This document shows positions 30,680 through 43,837 of a DNA stretch of 64,000 nucleotides, piece after piece. Position 1 is the stretch's first letter. Every line of letters begins with the position of its first letter. The notes beneath the pieces are model-generated. The model was not told where the DNA came from. It ran no database searches and saw nothing but the letters and a program-made list of their open reading frames with translations. The DNA lies in assembly GCA_036245805.1 (NCBI GenBank), contig BTRK01000002.1, positions 17,043,067-17,107,066 on the forward strand, given 5' to 3'. The translations under genes were made by a program, and so were the position numbers. The stretch is from Pristionchus mayeri. Lineage: Eukaryota > Nematoda > Chromadorea > Rhabditida > Neodiplogasteridae.

Positions 30680-33600
30680 CTACAGGAGCACTCCGTCTCG
30701 TTGACACATCCACGTGTCGAACTTGATCGTCTGGAGCACGTCGCTGACCTCCATGTTGTCTGACGCCCGCATCACAAGATCCTGAAGAAAGGGAGAGATG
30801 GAATTGGAATGGTCGTTTGACGGATGAGATTCTATCACGGATCTCCTGTAAGAATGCAGGAAGCGATGCGACAGAAAAAATTCATGATCGCACTTTTCGC
30901 AGAAACTACTAAGACTGACCATAATGAGGGCCCTGAGAAGGCCTATCTACTTCATTTCTCGAAATTTGCGTGTTGAAGGACAGAAATGACCTACCGCTTC
31001 AAAGGACCGTATCTCAGTCAGATTTTAACCTACAGCGAGCTAATTTTTTTCAAACGACTCGTAATGAACTTCTCTACAAACGCCTCAGCGAGTACTTCTC
31101 ACAAAAATATCATCTTTCACTTGTTTTATGTGAAAATGTGTTTTTGCGATCAAATTATGCTAATTTTCTCGCTCAGTTTTGCGATACTCACGATTTTTAT
31201 TCTTGATTCGGATTCCCCATCCAAAATATGAGGTTGGTATTGTGTTCGTTTTCTTTATCTCGGGGACGCAGATACCGCTACTCAGTAGTGAGAATCCGGA
31301 CTTGTCCTCATTTTCAAACATTTTACTGTTTAGACTGTATCTCGGTTGTAATTTATGCAAATTATCATTCTAGGACTATCAATCGATTCCTTTCGACCTG
31401 GTCTACAATAATGACTATAATGACGTGATCCTAGGCCTTAAACTTAACCGTTTTCGAGATATAATGAGATTAGTTTCACTGATAGGAATGGAGAACTCGA
31501 CTCGGTGAAAATCACCATTCTCCCTTGAATTCATTGCGATCGCTATTTCTCAAAAACGGTTAAGTTTAAGGCCTAGCCTAGGACCACTTAGTCATTATTT
31601 TGTAGATCAGGTCAAAAGCAGTGGTGTGCTATGAAAGGCTAAGCTTTTAAAAACCCGCACCCCCGGTTAGGAATCTGCGAGCGGCCCCGGTAGCCAGCAA
31701 GCTGACGACCGGGGGGGGGGGGGGTGGGTGGCGGGCGGGGCTGGCGACCCTAAACCACGCAGCCGCGGCCCCGCGCCTTTCCCAAACGCGTAACCCTTCC
31801 GTAACCCCGCTAACGCTAACCCTCACTTAACCCTCCCGGTAGCAAAACAGGGCCCCGCCCATAGCCGAATATACGCAGCCCCGGCCAGCAAAATATACGC
31901 GGGCCCGGACCATCTAACCTTCCAAGCCCATGACTGGTCAAAAGGAATCGATTGAAGTCCTGGAATGATAATTAATTTTTTTAAAATTTGCATAAATTTC
32001 AACTGAGATACAGCCCAAACCGTAAAATGTTTGAAAATGAGGACAAGTCCGGATTATCCCTACTGAGTAGCGGTACCTGCGTCCCCGAGATAAAGAAAAC
32101 GAACACAATACCAACCTCATATTTTGGATGGGGAATCCGAATCAAGAAAAAAATCGTGAGTATCGCAAAACTGAGCGAGAAAATTAGCATAATTTGATCG
32201 CAAAAACACATTTTCACATAAAACAAGTGAAAGATGATATTTTGTGAGAAGTACTCGCTGAGGCGTTTGTAGAGAAGTTCATTACGAGTCGTTTGAAAAA
32301 AATTAGCTCGCTGTAGGTCAAAATCTGACTGAGATACGGTCCTTTGAAGCGGTAGGTCATTTCTGTCCTTCAAATGCAAATTTCGAGAAATGAAGTAGAT
32401 AGGCCTTCTCAGGGCCCTCAATATGGTCAGTCTTAGTAGTTTCTGCGAAAAGTGCGATCATGAATTTTTTTCTGTTGCAAAAGGCTTTCCTTTTCCTAAA
32501 TTTTTACGGGAGATCCGTGCTATACAACCAGACGTATTCGTTATTCGATCATTCCCAAGGTTATTCGATCATTCCCAAGGACTAGTCAATATGATATTAT
32601 TATGACTATTCTCTCTTAAACAATAAACCCTTCCACTCACGGTAATGCTGGGGTAGAGAGAGATGATGCGCGAGACTCGTCCGGCCACTGCCAATTCACT
32701 CGCCAGCCCACGGCCTGCTACTCTCGTGCTACCAGCCAACTGAAAAATATACTAGAGATTAATAATTTACATGGACCATGCAAAAATTAAATAGATAACT
32801 TTGGTTGTATTATTATAAGATTGAAATAAGGTTAAGTCAGATTACGAGCCGAGACCATTGCAATCTATCGTTTTAGATCACAATTTGTGCAATCTATCGT
32901 TTTAGATCACAATTTGTGATTCACAAATCTGTCCCACCCTCCTCACCTCGTAAAGATACCGTATCAGTCGGTCCCGCATCTCACTGTACTTCCTGCAGCC
33001 ATCGGGAGACAGCTTCGGCACGCCTGGACAAAGGTAAATTGAAACGATTAATCTCCTTGCATGGAAGGTACACCGTCCCAAAGGCATGTTTCATATTTGG
33101 CCCCGTGCCCTAGAGTAGTATCCATTGCTGACCATCGATGAAGCATGCGAGATAGGCGATGACTGCCTGCTCCTTCTCAGTGAGGGCGAGGGCTCGAACG
33201 GGCTCGTTCAGATAGAAGACCGCACGAGAAGCACAGTCTCTGCAGAAGGGGAAGGGTGGACTACCATCGAAACAATTTAAACAAACTAGCTCAGCGAGTC
33301 AGTGCATTTCATAATTTCATAGATTCCTTCATTTCCACGAATGACTAGATATAACTGACATGTGAGGAGCAGCAAAACGATACGAGTTGATCACGATAAC
33401 TCACTTGTCATCTGGGAATCTCTGCTGCTTCTTGTCCGTGGGGAAGTAGGTCCCGTTGGCGTAGCAGACTCCCTGCACCTTTATAAAACGGAGATGAGCA
33501 CACAATAACAGGAAACTCTGCTAGAAGGAAGAAGGTTATCCACTTGAGACGATCCTATCTTTCAACCAAGTGCCACAGCAATCATGATTCCATTTTCAGT

Positions 33601-36600
33601 CCTCCCGCATTCTTGACTAACCGTTTTGTCGCTGGAAGTGGCCCAGAATGCGGACATCGTCCAGTAGAAGGCTCCGAAGCTCTTCTTCGCCATCAATATC
33701 TTCAATCGATAGGTGATTAGACTAGTCTACAGCACTCCTCCTCTTCCTCACCTGATCACTCTCCTCCATCGCCATCACTTCAGGAGTCGCGTGCATCAGA
33801 TCGGCGTACAACACGAAAGTGCGTCTGGAAAACGAACATTTACAAATGAAATTATCTAAAACTGAATATGCAAGTTTGGCTTGTTTTAGATTACCCGATA
33901 AGATGTTTGCAGCATGGAAGGTAAAATAATAATCATGTAAAATCTGGGAGTGATTGCTCGATCAGCTTACCTGTAATCGCCCAGTATTTCTTCCAGAGTG
34001 GCGACTCGAGATGCAGATGGATCCAGCTGCAATCGAGAGATACCATTCATTCCCTTCCATCTAGACATATCACGGATCTCCTGTAAAAATGCAGGAACCT
34101 ATGCGACAAAAAAATTTGGATCATGTATTTCGCTGTAAACGTGAGACCTGACCAAAGTGAGGGTGGGGAGAACACCTATCCACTTCATTCCTCGAAATTT
34201 GCATGTTGAGCGGAGTTCTGACCTACTGCGTTTGAAGGTCGTAAATCGGTCAGTTTTGACCTATAGCGAGCGGATTTTTTCAATCGGCTCGTAATAGAGA
34301 GGTCTACATATCAGTTCCGTTACGCTTCGTGCTCGTTTACGCTCGTTTAGAGATTTCGATTTCTTTTTTAAACTCTTGATTTGCATCACCTTGAAGGGTG
34401 ATACGGCATAAAATGTGATTTCGTCGAAAATATAGCAATGTCCGGCTTATCCCTACTGAGTGCCGCTATGTACCTCGACCTACGACATGAACTCTGTACG
34501 TACCCCATTTCGGGGATGGGGAATCCGAATCAAGAATAAAAATCGAGATGTTGTAATGATAAAAACGGTTTTTCGCATGAAACTATGCGAAGATGCCATT
34601 TCTGCACGGAGCGTAACGGAACTGATATGTAGACCTCTCTATTACGAGCCGATTGAAAAAATCCGCTCGCTGTAGGTCAAAACTGACCGATTTACGACCT
34701 TCCAACGCAGTAGGTCAGAACTCCGCTCAACATGCAAATTTCGAGGAATGAAGTGGATAGGTGTTCTCCCCGCCCTCACTTTGGTCAGTTCTCACGTTTA
34801 CAGCGAAATCCATGATCCGAAAAAAATTTTTGTCGTAGGATGGTCTCATTTTCCTGCATTTTTACAGGAGATCCGTGATATACTATCCTCATTTCCCTTT
34901 CCACGAAATCATGGGTTTGCATGCTATCCAAAGTAATAATAAGCATAGACATTACCTTGGTGCGGGCGCAGACCAGCTCTGGATGCTTGTAGATCATCTC
35001 GAAGGGGACTCGCACCGTCTCCGTGATTGGTTTCTGCAGTAGCATCGAGTCATCCTAGAACAACCGGGTAGGATGAAGTTCCATTCGGAATTGAGCTGCG
35101 AACGTTCAGTCAAAGAGAGTGTTCTCTCACGTTTCCGCAAAGTATTTCATGGGAGAGTATGCTCCATCTCCCCTCCCTCCCTCCTCTCACCACCGTCGGC
35201 TCCTCCCATCGATCGCACACTCGCTTGAATCGATTCACGAGCTCGTTTATTTCCTGACAATATCGATTGTTTCACATTTGCTCACGGCACCTCGATTACC
35301 GTACCTTTGCCATTACGATGGGATCGTCGTCCTCTGCAGTCTGCGTCGCAATGGACGAGGTCTGTAATCGATAATCTACCGTAACCAGCAGTGATGACCT
35401 ACCATGGGCGGCTTGACTTCAGACGGCGATTCATCGTCGCCGCTGTCACTAAAATAAGTTTGTTGTTAGAGTCAACAAGCGGGTACATACTTCCAGTCAA
35501 TGAGAGCATATGTATACGTTCTCTGAAATCAACCAGGATACTTGCCATACTCACTCCACTCGTGGTTGCTCCTCCTCCTCCTCCCTCGCCCTCGCTCTCC
35601 CATTACTCTTCTCCTTGGGCAGAGTGCAGATCACTCCGTTCTTCCTGCACTCGTTGAGATCGCCCTGCACCGCGCGAGGATTCATTCCCACTCTGAAAGG
35701 AGGAATTAGAAGGTAATTAGACAAAAATTAGGAATGGATTAGCTAGTAATCATTGTCCTACAATATAAGGCAATAACAGTGAAGGAAAGAGGAGATAGGC
35801 TATAAAATGAGCGTCGAAGGAGAAAGGAGCCCAGTCAGAGTGAATCAGGAACAATATTATCTGAAAGCAGCGAGAATGGGAGAAAAGGGATAAAATAAAG
35901 AATAAACAAAAATAGAAAACGGGAGCGAAGAGACAATGGATGTATTGATCGAATTCTAGCGAAGGTAACCTCTGATCTACCGAGAAAGAAGCGAAAACAA
36001 ACCAAGCTAGAGCATTGTTTGGAAGGGCGGAGGGGGGGGGGGGGGGTGAGGAGTGGGAAGGAGGACATGGAGATGGGGGAGAAGAAGCAGCAGGAGAGAA
36101 GGCGCCTTCCTCCTGCTGATTCTTCTCTCCCCCCCCATCCGCCTTAAGGCGCCGGTTATTCTAGTGCCATCTGTTCTGCTTCCATGATCAGGATCATTCA
36201 TCTATCGAGAGATTTGACCCTCATGGATTCAGGATTTTCTATGTTCCAATGACCCTTTAACAACCAGATCCAGGACAATTTTGTATATTTTTTACAAATC
36301 TTTTAAACTTCTTCAACTCACCGCAAACACGTCGTATAGCGGCATGCTCGACAAGAGTTCCGTTGCTCTGCAGAATAAATCATTGTTCCATCTGGTCAGA
36401 TCAATTCGTCTCTTGGTCTCTTCCTGGGGGCGGAGTCTCCCCATGGCCAAATGCCCATGAGATCAACATTTCTCCATGGGGGAAACTCTCCGACCACAAC
36501 ATCAGACTCCGCGTGCATTTCCATGGTTACTCCGAATTAGAAACTACGATTCTCTCCACTTCTCTCTAATCTCGTGCTCCGACTGAGCTTTAGAGGGATA

Positions 36601-37113
36601 TGACGAAAACAAGATGTTTGACCAGCTGATTCCCCCTATCTCACCCATATCGATGGCGCATTCTCCCTCCGCCCTGCACTTGTACTTCCGTTCCTTCCAG
36701 ACTGTTCTTCTGAAGAATCCCTTGCACCCGTTGCACGCCATCACACCGTAGTGCTTGCCCAGCGCCTGAACATCCATCCAAGATACTCCAATCACTTCAA
36801 CATTTCTCTTCAATAAATTCTTTGAAAATATGAGCACACAATGAAGTATGCGATCTGGCTCCCTTCATTCCAACACTCAAACTGACCGTATCTCCACACA
36901 CGGCACAAGTCGGTTTCCGGGGGGAGGGGCTCGGGCCTGCAGCAGGTGTTGCGGACATCGGCTGCTGCAAAGAGGATTGTTCACTCCTACCGTACTCCTC
37001 TACCGTACCTCGCCGAGTCGCGAGGAGGATGGGAGTCCATGGTGGACGATAGGAGCGGGGCGAGCCAGCTGGGCTGCAGGCACCTGCAGGTCCGCCTGCC
37101 GACTCCACTCCAT
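30680..37113 (-). CDS. nuclear hormone receptor
   Basis: Seventeen exons join in frame to 1,419 nt, 472 residues. Exons from the 5' end: 37009-37113, 36887-36964, 36645-36765, 36322-36367, 35555-35692, 35403-35448, 35305-35361, 35191-35253, 34956-35054, 33971-34026, 33752-33824, 33622-33699, 33405-33478, 33133-33239, 32947-33023, 32641-32739, 30680-30781. The DNA-binding domain has both C4 zinc fingers: [19 protein letters not shown] then [20 protein letters not shown], and [16 protein letters not shown] followed by [11 protein letters not shown]. The P-box is CNGCKG. A Glu-rich hinge follows, then a divergent ligand-binding domain ([49 protein letters not shown]). The GMNPRAVQ box suggests an HNF4-derived supplementary receptor, as in most nematode NHRs; the exact orthologue is unknown. 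Two introns carry large foldback elements. The start [10 protein letters not shown] follows a CAG acceptor; an upstream exon is possible. Confidence 0.92.
30836..32519. repeat. 1.7 kb foldback element, type 1, in an intron of the nuclear receptor gene
   Basis: Two long arms are inverted copies of each other, starting CACGGATCTCC and ending GGAGATCCGTG. Left-arm text such as GACCTACCGCTTCAAAGGAC (about 30990) returns inverted near 32340. The central part (about 31370-31640) holds a second nested inverted pair around AACTTAACCGTTTT. Next to it lies a GC-rich stretch with a long G run (about 31711-31724). No transposase frame was found. Confidence 0.85.
34067..34880. repeat. 0.8 kb foldback element, type 2, in another intron of the nuclear receptor gene
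   Basis: The arms start TATCACGGATCTCCTGTAA and end GGAGATCCGTGATA. Internal text such as ATAGAGAGGTCTACATATCA (about 34295) returns inverted near 34630. It shares its ends and several internal blocks with the element at 30836-32519, so both belong to one family. No coding capacity was seen. Confidence 0.85.
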
Positions 37114-39711
37114 GGACCACTGGAATGAGAGAGAGATAGAAGAAGGGAGGAATGGACGAGATCTCCCATTAGGGGATAGATTGAGTACATGGAAGAAGAG
37201 GGAGAGGAAGATAGAGATCGACCACTGCTCTTTTGGTTCACGCCATACAGGTTCACACGAAGAGAGAAAAAGATGGAGTGAAGACACGAGAGGATGAGCA
37301 CGAATGATCTACTATGTGTAGGATGAAACACTGACGATTAAAGGATTTCCACGAAGTGATAGACCATTACAATAGAATTCAAAGTTATTTCCTTAAAGAG
37401 AAATCAGGAGATTAAATAAAGAAATGAAATTTCTGCTACCGCTGTTACATAATCAATAAATAAAATCGCAATTCACATTTAATCAGGGGGAGGAAGGTAC
37501 CAAATATGAGAAGGGAGGCATCAAATATCACTCTCCGGGCTTTGCTGTTATCAGCCTATTTAGGTATTTAACCGTAGAACTACGAACAGGCAGACGAACG
37601 AAGTGTACAAATGTGGATTGAGTCTCCAGGTGCAATTGCCCCTCCCAGCTCACTTCTAATGAAATGATAGACTACAAGTCGGAAGGGCAGAAGTCGGATG
37701 TAGTAAACACTCTTCGGAAGTAGGAGCTGAACTTTGACTAATTGGAATGCACGTCAGCTTAAGGAGATCGAGTGACAAGCACTGAGAGGAATTGAGATAG
37801 AGACGTTCTTCGATACAAGGGGAAGGGGAATCGTGATTCATACTCCGACCAAGTGAGAACTACACATGCACGGAAGAACGATCCACACCTTCCCATCTAT
37901 AGTAACTCTCATTCGTATCAGATCTCCCTAGGCTACAGTATCTCCATATTTTGATGTCTTCAGATCTAGTTACTTGCGAAAATAGAGATCATTGAGTGAT
38001 GTGGTTGTCAAGGAAAGGAGAATGGAGGGGGAGGCTAGAGTCGCGACCAATCTGTCTCTCCTTCCGCGTGCGATATCGTCAAGAGATCAAACTACGAAGG
38101 AAAGATGTTACGAGCTCGATATCCAAATATACATTTTCTCACCAATTAATTCACCAAAGAATGTGCTGTACATTTTTTGGTTACAGAGCATTTTTAACAT
38201 CTCAAAAACAGTCAGAAATTGGCGATGAACGATAATTAATAGGGGTAAGCAACGAAATAAAAAGCTTTCTGACGTTTTCCCTACGTGTTCATTGGGGAAG
38301 GGCTAGGTTAAGGGCGCTAAACCATTCATTGCTCAGCATAGGCACTCGAAGAGGGGGAAAAGAGTTAGAGGAGAGAGAGAGAGAGAAAGTGAGGACAAGA
38401 GTACGCACTAGGAATCGGGAACAGAATTGCACACGTTCTCCCAGAATCAAAGGGGAGGAGAGGAAGAGTGAGGGGGGAGACGAGGACAGGAGGAAGGGAG
38501 GGAGGGAGAGGGAGAGGTACACCCCTTAAGCATCAAACTATCTCACTACGGCCATGATGACGTCCACGTGAAAAGGAGTCAGCTAGGATACTTCATTTAG
38601 AGGGAGGAGGAAAGAGGGAGGAGAAGAGGGAAAACAGCCAGAGACCGCAGATCAGCGCCGTATACTCGAGTGAAGCGAACGGGTAGCATGCTAGATAGAG
38701 AAAAGGAAGAATTTGATGGTAGCATGAGTCGATAGACTACTATTCATGATATCATCGTCGTTGACCATAATCACCAGAGAGGAGGGAGGAAGAAGAGAAA
38801 GGTGAACTGTCCCTCCCTCGAAATCATTCCACGTGCACTCTCCATCTCACTACCTCTCTGGGGGCGCTCTCCCTTCTCATTATGCACTTTCCTTGTTTCC
38901 GAGTTACCGTATTATGAGAAGAGGATAGTCTACCTAACTGGTAAAGTTCAATCAACAATGATTTGTAGAGAACCTTTCATGATGTACAGAAGCAGATCAT
39001 CGACTGTTCTTATCAACAATGTGATTTCAGGTCAACAACAATATTTATCATTAGCTTACACACAAAATCTTCTTCACTGTCAAAAGTTAGACTCATGTAT
39101 GGTGGTGTGAACAGTGGTGCTTAGGGGAGAGACGGGGACAGAAGGGGGGGGGATACGGTAGTGATGGTGTTGATGGAGTGGCAGACATATCCCACGTTTC
39201 GCTCAATACCTACTACACATCCAAAGTAGAACAACGTTACAATATCAATACGATAGCTAATCAATCTTCAACGTATTCAAAATCAAACTTTGGAAATTAG
39301 TCGGTTGTTTGGAAACGGGTTGTATTAAATGTGCAAGGAGGGGCAGGGAGGTGATTGGTCGGGCCTTTTCAGACGACGAGACGTTGGAACTGAGGCTATC
39401 GCTAGGCAACTGATACAGTCAACGGATCATCGAAAGAAAGCCTGAGGTGGTCGAGTGGTAAAGCTAGTAGAGCCAAAGGGAAGGGAATGGGGGCATCTTC
39501 AGGATGGCGATCTAGTTATCGTCGATAGGAGGGACGTTCCTAGGTATAACAATGGTACTGGATGTGGGCCTTTGAATCACTTATGATCCTTCGAAATTAT
39601 CAATCGTGGGAGGGACAATCAACAAAGGGAAGTAACGACGGGAAAGGAAGGGACAGAGATTGAAGTGTGTGTTATGAGGGAGGTAACTGGTGGGAGCGAA
39701 CGAGGGGAGGC
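37114..39711. other. 2.6 kb spacer upstream of the nuclear receptor gene
   Basis: Holds the nuclear receptor promoter side and the 3' untranslated region of the cey-type gene. It contains purine-rich, low-complexity runs (about 38360-38520 and 38600-38640) whose open frames are compositional. Near 39440 there is a partial tRNA-like string without a full cloverleaf. No gene was supported. Confidence 0.4.
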
Positions 39712-41208
39712 TTAAGCCTGGCTTTCTCCTCCCTGGGGAGCTGCAGCAGCAGCTCCTCCGCGTCCTCCACGTCCACGACGGGGGCGTCCGTTGCCACGTC
39801 CGCGACGGGGCGCATCTCCCTCACGAGGCTCACGCTCCTCGCGTGGCTCACGGGGTTCACGGGGCTCACGAGGAGGACGCTGCTCTCCACCAGAGTTCTG
39901 CAATTAGTTACATTAGCTAGACACTCAATCATGATATTGTCTCATGGCTCGCTCTCCTTGGCCTTCTACTGTACCTCGTTCTCGCCTCCGCTCTCTCCGC
40001 CCTGAGGACGTCTGCCTCCACGGCCTCTACCGCGTCCGCCACGTCCACGACCGCGTCCACCACGGCGACGGTTCGAGCCCTGCCAATGGGAAAAGTTTGC
40101 CCCTGTCATCCCTTCCTCCTTGAGTGATTGGATTGAATCCCCATTCCTCCTCTACCTGCTCCTCTCCCTCCTGTCCTCTCTCTCCTCCCTCCTCTCCCTC
40201 TCCTCCCTCGCCGCCCTCCTCCTCTCCTCTGGTCGATCGACGGGGACCTCTTCCATTGCGGGGACGACGACGACGCACCTGCTCGAGGTCGAGGGCGTAC
40301 TTGCTGCCCTGCACGGGTTCTCCCTCGGGACCAGTCACGTTAGACGCCTCCGCCCCCTTCGAACCCTCCACTACGTCGAACAGCACCTGCAAAACCATCC
40401 ATTCTTATCTATTTAAGTATTTCAATAATACTAAATATAAGTCAATCAGGGTCGCACCTCCTCTCCATCTCCGAGCGAACGGAGGTACTTCTTGGGGTTG
40501 TTGTTGGTGATGGCCGTCTGGTGGACGAAAATGTCCTATAATTAATGTTGTTTATTGATTGGAACCGGAAGGGCAGAGTACCTCGTTGGTGTCCTCGCGG
40601 TTGATGAAACCGTAGCCGTTCTTGACGTTGAACCACTTGACGGTTCCCTTCACGCCCTTCTTGATCACCTGCAAGAGGAAATCGATTGAGAATGCAAGAC
40701 ATTCCAGTGCCACACCCACTCTTCGTTATTTCATTGCATACACATCACATACATTTAGTTTGGGACGACACGAGGGATAAATAAAAATAATTCATGCGAT
40801 CGATTCGTGGACTTTCATTCCGACGAGAAGTGTTACTCAGTCCACCACTCGTTAGCTGGTCCTCCTCTCCACTCTCGCCTACGCACGGGTCTATCCATTG
40901 CAGGGACGGCGGGAGTCGCGGGTTGGACAGGAGCTGCAGCTGCTGCAGGGGCAGCAGGGGATGCCTCCACTGCAGGCTTGGGCTGTTCTGTCTCGGGCTT
41001 AGCTGCCTCCTCAGTCTTAGGAGCCTCAGCAGCAGCAGCGGGCTTATTCTCTTCCTTTTTCTCCTCAGCGGGAGGGGCCACCTATTTGTTTTCGTACATT
41101 CCAGTCACATCCACAATTGGCTATCAATCAATATTTTAAATTGTTTAGGCAAAAAAAAGGAAGGCAACTGACGGGCTTCTCCTCCTTGGTTTCCTCGGTC
41201 TTGCTCAT
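39712..41208 (-). CDS. Y-box/cold-shock domain RNA-binding protein (CEY type)
   Basis: Seven exons (41173-41208, 40887-41081, 40582-40668, 40458-40535, 40156-40386, 39975-40079, 39712-39897) join in frame to 918 nt, 305 residues. The start is [12 protein letters not shown]. Residues 13-77 are an Ala/Pro/Glu/Lys-rich segment. The cold-shock domain runs from about 78 to 150: [20 protein letters not shown] with the RNP1 motif, then DIFVHQTAI with RNP2, then [15 protein letters not shown]. The C-terminal half alternates basic and acidic blocks ([27 protein letters not shown]), then RGG-type repeats ([16 protein letters not shown]) and [10 protein letters not shown]. Proteins of this family coat mRNA and support translation, often in the germline. 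The donor at 40156 (GAG CAG then gtagag) was chosen because it brings the RGG exon into frame. Confidence 0.92.
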
Positions 41209-42875
41209 CTTGATGTTATCTTGGTTTGTTCCTGCAATAAATCGGCTTCTTTTATTGGACTGCGTCATCAGTAGGAGTGCTATCCTCATCGATAGTTGCC
41301 CAACTCACCTTGTGGTTGTAAGGTGTGGTGGCTCGGGCCCACGGGGATCTTAGCTGGATGTTATTGGGCACGCCGAGTAAGGATGGAAACACAACCACCA
41401 AAGTTTGGATGGTCTTGCACTGAAAGTGAGAAAAATCGATAACTAGTTGAGGGTGAAAAACAAAGGAAAAAATACAACTTTCAAAAATCAATCGCAATAT
41501 CGACGTGGATGCACCTAGAGAATCGAGAAAGAGTGTGAAGGGATGGGGACGGGAGAGAGAAAGACAGAAGGAAAACGAATGAAATGCCCTCCCCCTTCTC
41601 TCTTTCTTCCTTCACTCCACACTAGCAACCAATATTTTTCCTACTAGCAACCGAATATTCTCTACACAGGGACTCAAACCATAAAGATAGCCAAGATAGT
41701 CAATACAAATAATAAGCTAAAATACATTTCTGAGGACAGAAGAAGGGTGCATTGATGCGTCCCGAGAAGGAGGGAAGAAGACTAGTGAATGGAGGAGAGA
41801 GAACGAGTGGAGAGGAGAGAGAGCAGTCGAACATGCAGCGAGAGAGTATACGCGGACGAGAGGGAACAGAGAAAGAGGAAGGAGTAAAAGAACAAGCTAG
41901 GCGAGGAGAGACTCGCAACTGGCGGGACACATACTCTCTTGCTACGGCTGAGGGTCGGAAAGAGGCAGTGGGGGATAGGGTAAGCGGACGAGAGCCGATC
42001 GACTAGTGCAATATAGTGAGTGATTGCAAACGGACAGTAAACTAACGCTATAGCGTAAACACTCCTATCTACTAAAAATGGGGGCAGAAAGGTTGTGCCA
42101 GCTGCGTGGGCTTGAGAATGCGTGGCGCTACAAGAAAGAAAAGGGCGGGACGGCGACATTCCATCTCTCTTAAGTCGATTCCCCCATCCGATGGACACTT
42201 ATTTGCGTGCGATTGAGCAATCCGTGATATCTATTAGCCACACTCTATAGTACTCAACTATCCGTCTCAAACTGCAATTTCATCAGCCAAATAAGCGAGT
42301 GTCAATCAAAGTTGCGATTTAGGAATACGAAAGTGAATCAAAGATCGGAAATGAACTTGGAAAGAGGGGAGAGATGAAGACGGACAAGGGGGTGTAATGT
42401 GAGGACGAGCGGGAAAGAGAGAGAGAAGGTGGAGGAGAGAAGTCCAGAAATGAGTGGATAAAGCGGCGAGATACACTTGTGAAGCATCGGATGTACAGGA
42501 CACATGCGAATCGCAGTGAAACACACATGAGGGAACGCTAAAATCACAATACAAAAACATATAAAAGTAGTAAACAAGAATTTCATTTTATTTTCAAAAA
42601 TGTCGATAACGCTAACTTTTTGCCTGAGAGTAACTGCAGGACCTGGGCAAACCCGGGCTTTACACAATTCAAATTGAATAATTATTTTATACTGTACTAA
42701 TACTGTACTTGATCGTATAATGTCAATATAAAATATGTAGTAATTTTTTCTCTCCCGTGTGAATACGATTTTCAGTAATCTCTAATACTTTATCACATGC
42801 TCAAATATTGCAATTTTGTTCGGAATGTATCAGTACAGCACAATCTAGTCGGAATGTCGGTGATTGAGAGCGGAA
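41209..42875. other. spacer upstream of the cey-type gene
   Basis: About 1.7 kb between the start of the cey-type gene and the 3' end of the KCTD gene. It holds purine-rich, low-complexity runs (about 41750-41900, 42350-42440). No coding exon or RNA gene was recognised; an untranslated 5' exon is possible. Confidence 0.4.
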
Positions 42876-43837
42876 TCAATAATCGGCGATTACTGGGAAG
42901 ACTTTTCTGATGGCGGAATTGGGGAGATGAATCGTCTGCCCATTGTCCCAGACGATGACACAGCAGTTGTCTCCCATCAACTGAAATGCTTGTCCTGGAG
43001 GGAGGGACGGTGGGGGGGGGGGGGCTGATTTACCTGAGTGACCTCTCCGTGCATGCTCGTCATGTGATGTCGCATTGGTTCCCAATCCTGATAGTTGATC
43101 TCGAAGATGTACGTGCCTGCACCAGATCCTCTCATTCCGAATGGGGGTATTCCCTCACCTTTCGGATCCTGAATCTCCTCGCAACCAATGCATCGAGCAA
43201 ACGTGTGGTTGTTCCTCTCGTAGATGAACGGGAGAGAAAGAGAATCGTCCACCGAGTATCTACAGTATCCCTTCTGAAGTGTGGATGTACTATATCCCAC
43301 CTCACGAAGCTTCTCCAGTACAACTGGATGGCTTCCGGTCGCCAGGTTACGGTATCTCCCACAGTCAGAGGAGCCAATGCTGCCAAGCAGAGGTTGAGCA
43401 GATCTTGGATTTGATAGAACTGATAACGGGTTACGGTAACTAGTCTACGGGAAATTACAACCTGTGCTTCTTTTCGGATTTCATCAACGAGTTCCTCCTC
43501 CTTTGGCAGAATGAAACCATCGCCGTCTCTCAAGAAGTTAAGAATCTGAAGATGCAGCATTCGAATTCGAAAAGGATGATGCCTAACTCTATTGAAATGA
43601 GTAGGATCCCGATCGATGAATATCTCAGTAGAGACATCCTGCGTCCAACGCGATTCGACTACTGTACTCAGCACCTGGATAAGATACTAGAGAAGCTCGA
43701 ATACCGTAACGTACAGTCTCTGGTATTCTCTTGAGCGTGAATTTGGTAGTCTCGAAGATCGTTCCTCCGATGTTGAGTCGAACACGTCCATCGGAGACCT
43801 TGGTAGAGGCAGTGGATGAGGTCGTAGACCGATCCAT
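42876..43837 (-). CDS. KCTD-type BTB/T1 domain protein
   Basis: The start MDRSTTSSTASTK is at 43837, the stop at 42876-42878. The N-terminal part matches the potassium-channel tetramerisation (BTB/T1) fold as found in KCTD proteins: GRVRLNIGGTIFETTKFTLK, then STEIFIDRDPTHFNRV, ILNFLRDGDGFILPKEEELV, and EIRKEAQFYQIQDLLNLC. The C-terminal part reads HPVVLEKLREVGYSTSTL, YSVDDSLSLPFIYERNN, then YIFEINYQDWEP and LMGDNCCVIVWDNGQTI. KCTD proteins are mostly soluble adaptors for Cullin-3 ubiquitin ligases or GPCR regulators; which applies here is not known. Introns are 40-60 bp. The donor after RIPETV and the join between the exon ending near NLC and the one starting before HPVVLEK were not resolved, so the middle of the model is approximate. 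Confidence 0.8.

Noticed and set aside
31670..31920. GC-rich block in the foldback loop, considered as rDNA or a telomere-like array
   Set aside because: No rRNA motif and no regular repeat unit; treated as loop filler of the foldback.
35119..35716. Plus-strand frames over the nuclear receptor hinge
   Set aside because: Antisense shadows of real minus-strand exons.
38289..38529. Open frames in a purine-rich block
   Set aside because: Composition alone keeps the frames open; no family signal.
39437..39475. tRNA-like string with an A-box (GGTGGTCGAGTGGTAAAGC)
   Set aside because: No matching T arm or acceptor strand downstream; at most a half-tRNA fragment.
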